From assembly GCA_035263125.1 (NCBI GenBank), contig DATFRP010000209.1:1-64000 (forward strand): a stretch of 64,000 nucleotides of DNA. The letters are read 5' to 3'. Shown here in pieces: positions 61,501 through 64,000 of this stretch. The notes beneath the pieces were generated by a model, which saw only the letters and a list, made by a program, of their open reading frames with translations, was not told the origin of the DNA and did no database searches. A program made the translations under genes and the position numbers. This stretch comes from Gp6-AA40 sp035263125. Lineage in GTDB: Bacteria > Acidobacteriota > Vicinamibacteria > Vicinamibacterales > UBA2999. Each line of letters opens with the position of its first letter. The stretch's first letter is position 1.

Positions 61501-61783
61501 GGTGCGCCGAATACGTGTCGTGACACAGGCAGGCACGAACCCCGGGAATTCTGTTGGCCGCGATCGACACGCCGACGCCGCTCCCGCAGAGAATGATTCC
61601 GCGCTCCACCCGCTCGTCGCGCAGCGCGGCGCCCACGGCTTCGGCGTAGTCGGGATAGTCGACGGGTTCGGTGCTGAAGGTACCGACGTCGAGCACCTCG
61701 TCGTGATGCTCCTCGATCAGAAAGGCGCGCACGGCTTCCTTCAACTCGAATCCGGCGTGATCAGAACCTATCGCGACGCGCAT
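58496..61783 (-). CDS. Trifunctional fusion: ribose-5-phosphate isomerase B, transaldolase, glucose-6-phosphate isomerase
   Basis: 1095 residues from ATG 61783, 2 bases after the transketolase stop. Residues 1-146 are RpiB: SDHAGFELKE (7-16), ILCGSGVGVSIAANR with catalytic C66, H99 in GVEHDGMNVL. Residues about 147-525 are transaldolase: ALQVFGQSVWLDYIRRSLIT, GVTSNPTIFEKAI, Schiff-base lysine K284 in VMIKVPATPEG. Residues about 530-1095 are a phosphoglucose isomerase: SSKSGSTLEPN (658-668), GGRYSVLSDFGL (721-732) and FLHSTGQAYKGG with H1013. There is no stop or ribosome-binding site at the joints, and RpiB passes into Tal within about five residues (KVTALENPVRALQ). Transaldolase-isomerase fusions are known; the RpiB part is the unusual addition. 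Cytosolic. The stop is in a REP head. Confidence 0.93.
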   Translation of the reverse strand: MRVAIGSDHAGFELKEAVRAFLIEEHHDEVLDVGTFSTEPVDYPDYAEAVGAALRDERVERGIILCGSGVGVSIAANRIPGVRACLCHDTYSAHQGVEHDGMNVLVLGGRVVGVELARELITAFLGAHFNGEERHLRRLAKVTALENPVRALQVFGQSVWLDYIRRSLITSGELRRLITEDGLRGVTSNPTIFEKAITGSSDYSDLLESREARKLDPKALYETLAVRDIQDAADALSPVYAQTAKRDGYVSLEVSPLLAHDTAGTVDEARRLWRQVGRENVMIKVPATPEGIPAIRTLTSEGINVNVTLLFAQDIYEQVADAYITGLESRAAGGGDVSGVASVASFFVSRIDTAIDQILSARLEKTREAREQTALRALVGKVAIANAKLAYQRYLDLFGGARWHALSGRGAQTQRLLWASTGTKNPKYRDVLYVEDLIGPDTINTIPPATLDAFRDHGRPRASLTEDVDAARGTMTALADAGISLKEVTDKLTEEGVQLFSTAFEKLLKAVETQSRQPGAGRINRLTHALPEELFNGVKATLGEWRADSKVRRLWARDASLWTGKDEAQWLGWLGITNDQLAHSQRLAEVTNVAKNAGFSHVLLLGMGGSSLGPEVIQRTFGTITGFPELLVLDSTDPAQVRAFERRIDMKHTLFIVSSKSGSTLEPNIFKQYFFDRVSHLVGGERAGSQFIAITDPGSQMQHVAEADGFRHVFHGWPSIGGRYSVLSDFGLVPAAIMGVDVPKLLDRTEEMVCACMPTVPVEHNPGVVLGAILGVAGQHHRDKVTIVTSPGIASLGAWLEQLLAESTGKEGKGLIPIDREALGKPAVYGDDRVFVYLRLKSAPDKTQDKAIDALEKAGQPVVRVVLDDQYDLGEEFFRWEMATAVAGSILGIHPFDQPDVEASKTATRKLTDEYEKRGSLPAEVPIFSEEGITLFTDEKNAVALAKAKSGRPTLAAYLKVHVNRLGAGDYFAILAYLEMNAAHEQALQTMRHAVRDATRCATCLEFGPRFLHSTGQAYKGGPNSGVFLQITCDDADDVPIPGRKYTFGVVKAAQARGDFQVLIDRDRRALRVHLGHDVAAGLRTLNKAITSALS

Positions 61784-61785
61784 GG

Positions 61786-63903
61786 TTACCTCGCTTTGGC
61801 GATCTGCTGCCTGGCGGCCTGGATGACGTTCTCCACGGTGAATCCGAACTTCTTCTGGAGCTCCTTGAGCGGTGCGGACGCGCCGAAGGTCTCCATGCCG
61901 ATGCTCTGTCCGTCGCGGCCGACATACCTCGCCCACCCGAGCGTCGACGCTTTTTCGACCGACACGCGGGCGCGCACCGACTCCGGCAGGACCTGCTCGC
62001 GATACTCGGGGTGTTCGCGGCAATAGTGCTCGAACACTTCCCATGACGGCATGCTGACCACACGGGCCTTGATGCCCTCGCGTGTGAGCTGTTCGTACGC
62101 TTCGAGGCAGAGCGACACTTCGCTGCCGGTGGCGAGCAGAAGCACGTCGGGTCTCGCCGGCGCTGCATCCGCGAGCACGTAGGCGCCACGCTGCACGCCG
62201 TCGGCGGCCGCGTATTTCTTGCGGTCCAGCGTCGGCACGGCCTGTCGCGTCAGGATGAGCGCGACCGGCTCGTGACGGAAGCGCATGATCACGCGCCAGG
62301 CTTCGACGGTCTCATTGGCGTCCGCCGGCCGCAGCGTGATGAGTCCCGGAATCGCGCGGAGCGACGCGAGATGTTCCACCGGCTGATGCGTCGGCCCGTC
62401 CTCACCGACCCCGATCGAATCGTGCGTGAAGATGTGAATGACCGGGATCTCCATCAACGCACTCAGTCGAATCGCCGGGCGACCGTAGTCGCTGAAGATC
62501 AGGAACCCTGAACCGAACGGCCGAAGCTTCGACAGCGACAACCCGTTGAGCACGGCGGCCATCGCGTGCTCGCGAATCCCGAAATGGATATTTCGTCCGG
62601 ATGGATTGTCGGCACCGAGATCCCCTGCGCCATCGAAGGTGAGACGCGTCTTGGTCGACGGTGCGAGATCTGCCGATCCACCGACGAGCCAGGGCACACG
62701 CTCACCGAGCGCGTTGAGCACCTTTCCCGATGCATCCCGAGTGGCCACACCCTTGGCATCTGCAGGAAACGTGGGTAGGCCTGCGTCCCAGTTGTCTGGC
62801 AATTCGCGTCGCAGCATGCGGTACCCGTTGTCCGCGAGCTCGGGATATTGCTTGGCGTATGCATCGAAACTCGCCAGCCACTCGTCGCGCAGCGCGCGAC
62901 CGCGCGCCCCGATGCCGGCCTGGAAGTGTTCGTACACACCATCGGGCACGAGGAACTTCGCCCCTTCCGGCCATCCGTACCGTCGCTTCGTGAGCGCGAC
63001 CTCGTCCTCGCCCAGCGGTTCGCCGTGCGCGGCGCTGGTGTCCTGCTTGTTCGGCGCCCCGTACGCGATGTGACTGTCGACGATGATCAGCGTCGGGCGA
63101 TCGACCGTGACCTTGAACGTCGCGAACGCACGCTCGAGCATCTCGAGGTCGTTTGCGTCGGCGACCCTCGTGACATTCCAGCCGTAGCCGATGAACCGCG
63201 TGGCCACGTCGTCGCTGGTCGCAAGCGCGGTGTTCCCTTCGATGGAGATGTGATTGTTGTCGTAAATCCAGCAGAGGTTGTCGAGTCTGAGATGCCCAGC
63301 GAGCGACGCCGCTTCGTTGGAGATCCCTTCCATCAGGCAGCCGTCACCGCACAGCGCGTAGACGTCGTAGTCGAAGAGATCGAAACCCGGACGATTGAAG
63401 TACCCGGCGAGCCAGCGGGCGGCGATCGCCATGCCGACGCTCGTCGCCAGCCCCTGCCCGAGCGGCCCGGTCGTCGTTTCGACGCCCGACGTCCAGCGGT
63501 ACTCGGGGTGCCCGGGACATCGGCTGTCAAGCTGCCGAAACTGCTTGATGTCGTCGAGCGAGACCGACGCGTGCCCGAGCGTCTCGTATTTGGGGTTGAC
63601 CGCTTTGACGCCCGTGAGATGCAGCATGCTGTACAACAGCATCGATGCGTGGCCAACCGACAACACGAAGCGGTCGCGATTCGGCCAGATCGGATGGTCG
63701 GGATCGAAGCGCAGGAAGCGCTGCCACAGGCAATAGACGACGGGCGCCAGCGCCATCGGCGTGCCAGGGTGCCCCGACTTCGCCGCCTGCACCGCATCCA
63801 TCGACAGCGTGCGGATGGTGTTGATACACAACTGGTCGATCGCTTGCGTCGTCGACCCGCTGGCACGGCTCACAGCGACGGCTGAGGCGTTGGTCGTACT
63901 CAT
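61786..63903 (-). CDS. tkt: Transketolase
   Basis: 705 residues from ATG 63903; a longer reading runs through a heptad repeat and is rejected. Thiamine-diphosphate motif GDGCLMEGISNEAASLAGHL (186-205) with DNNHISIEG, N-terminal AKSGHPGTPMALAP, GPLGQGLATSVGMAIAARW (146-164), and the middle domain FGIREHAMAAVLNGLSL. Transfers two-carbon units between pentose and hexose phosphates. The gene is followed by the RpiB-Tal-Pgi fusion, so the operon encodes most of the non-oxidative pentose phosphate pathway; ribulose-5-phosphate epimerase is not in the window. Confidence 0.96.
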   Translation of the reverse strand: MSTTNASAVAVSRASGSTTQAIDQLCINTIRTLSMDAVQAAKSGHPGTPMALAPVVYCLWQRFLRFDPDHPIWPNRDRFVLSVGHASMLLYSMLHLTGVKAVNPKYETLGHASVSLDDIKQFRQLDSRCPGHPEYRWTSGVETTTGPLGQGLATSVGMAIAARWLAGYFNRPGFDLFDYDVYALCGDGCLMEGISNEAASLAGHLRLDNLCWIYDNNHISIEGNTALATSDDVATRFIGYGWNVTRVADANDLEMLERAFATFKVTVDRPTLIIVDSHIAYGAPNKQDTSAAHGEPLGEDEVALTKRRYGWPEGAKFLVPDGVYEHFQAGIGARGRALRDEWLASFDAYAKQYPELADNGYRMLRRELPDNWDAGLPTFPADAKGVATRDASGKVLNALGERVPWLVGGSADLAPSTKTRLTFDGAGDLGADNPSGRNIHFGIREHAMAAVLNGLSLSKLRPFGSGFLIFSDYGRPAIRLSALMEIPVIHIFTHDSIGVGEDGPTHQPVEHLASLRAIPGLITLRPADANETVEAWRVIMRFRHEPVALILTRQAVPTLDRKKYAAADGVQRGAYVLADAAPARPDVLLLATGSEVSLCLEAYEQLTREGIKARVVSMPSWEVFEHYCREHPEYREQVLPESVRARVSVEKASTLGWARYVGRDGQSIGMETFGASAPLKELQKKFGFTVENVIQAARQQIAKAR

Positions 63904-63917
63904 TGGTAGTGATCCTG

Positions 63918-64000
63918 TAGGCCCCAGGGCCCAGGCCTCAGGGCCCAGGGGCAAAGGACTGAGGCCTGGGGCCTGGGCCCTGAGGCCTTGTCAGTATGTC
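63918..64000. repeat. Inverted heptad repeat upstream of tkt
   Basis: On the minus strand, heptads CAAGGCC, TCAGGGC, CCAGGCC, CCAGGCC, TCAGTCC are followed by the complementary TTTGCCC, CTGGGCC, CTGAGGC, CTGGGCC, CTGGGGC, forming a long imperfect hairpin that ends about 15 bases before the tkt ATG. The window ends inside or just after the array. Confidence 0.65.

Overview
The window is GC-rich bacterial chromosome with very dense gene packing; many stop and start codons overlap in ATGA, GTGA or TGATG junctions. Five PQQ-like beta-propeller proteins, two secreted VWFA proteins of the acidobacterial type, ankyrin-type proteins, a two-domain FtsX/MacB permease, and small intergenic palindromes all point to a soil-type Acidobacteriota, most likely in or near the Vicinamibacteria. 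This placement is inference from gene content; the window has no rRNA gene or other phylogenetic marker that settles it. I see no tRNA, rRNA, CRISPR array, prophage or complete insertion sequence.

Layout. 1-12194: the end of one beta-propeller gene and a complete second one, an ankyrin protein, map, then a coupled minus-strand operon (HemW-like radical SAM protein, hotdog thioesterase, PaaK-like ligase, halogenase-like flavoprotein, cation/proton antiporter) divergent from a small membrane protein plus a geranylgeranyl-reductase-like flavoprotein. 12262-31216: a DUF937-OmpA protein; a long minus-strand run (small membrane protein, MFS, rhodanese, TPR, VWFA, 1117-residue ABC permease, two beta-propellers); a LolD-like ATPase with a glycosyltransferase; a LuxC/LuxE-like dehydrogenase and ligase pair; an MFS transporter and a Yip1 protein. 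31351-40007: a Tat-exported amidohydrolase, beta-propeller, heme/copper-type protein and VWFA operon, then small genes. 40034-48394: an RND tripartite efflux operon that continues into PPK2 and MscS. 48773-55766: the complete F1Fo ATP synthase operon atpBEFHAGDC. 56328-63903: a DUF4136 protein, a sigma-54 activator, and a two-gene sugar-phosphate operon.

The most unusual gene is at 58496-61783: one 1095-residue reading frame joins ribose-5-phosphate isomerase B, transaldolase and glucose-6-phosphate isomerase, and lies 2 bases after transketolase. Two genes therefore encode four steps linking the non-oxidative pentose phosphate pathway to glycolysis.

The most unusual DNA is between genes. 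I find (i) islands of degenerate 7-bp tandem repeats at gene boundaries, whose unit differs from island to island; (ii) REP-like palindromes with a GTAG head, three of which donate the TAG stop codon of the neighbouring gene; (iii) a second palindrome family of the form CC-n-CC-GTA-GC...GC-GAA-GG-n-GG; and (iv) a REPIN-like 23-bp inverted repeat inserted in frame inside the ABC permease. Together they suggest repeat families that colonise gene ends in this lineage.
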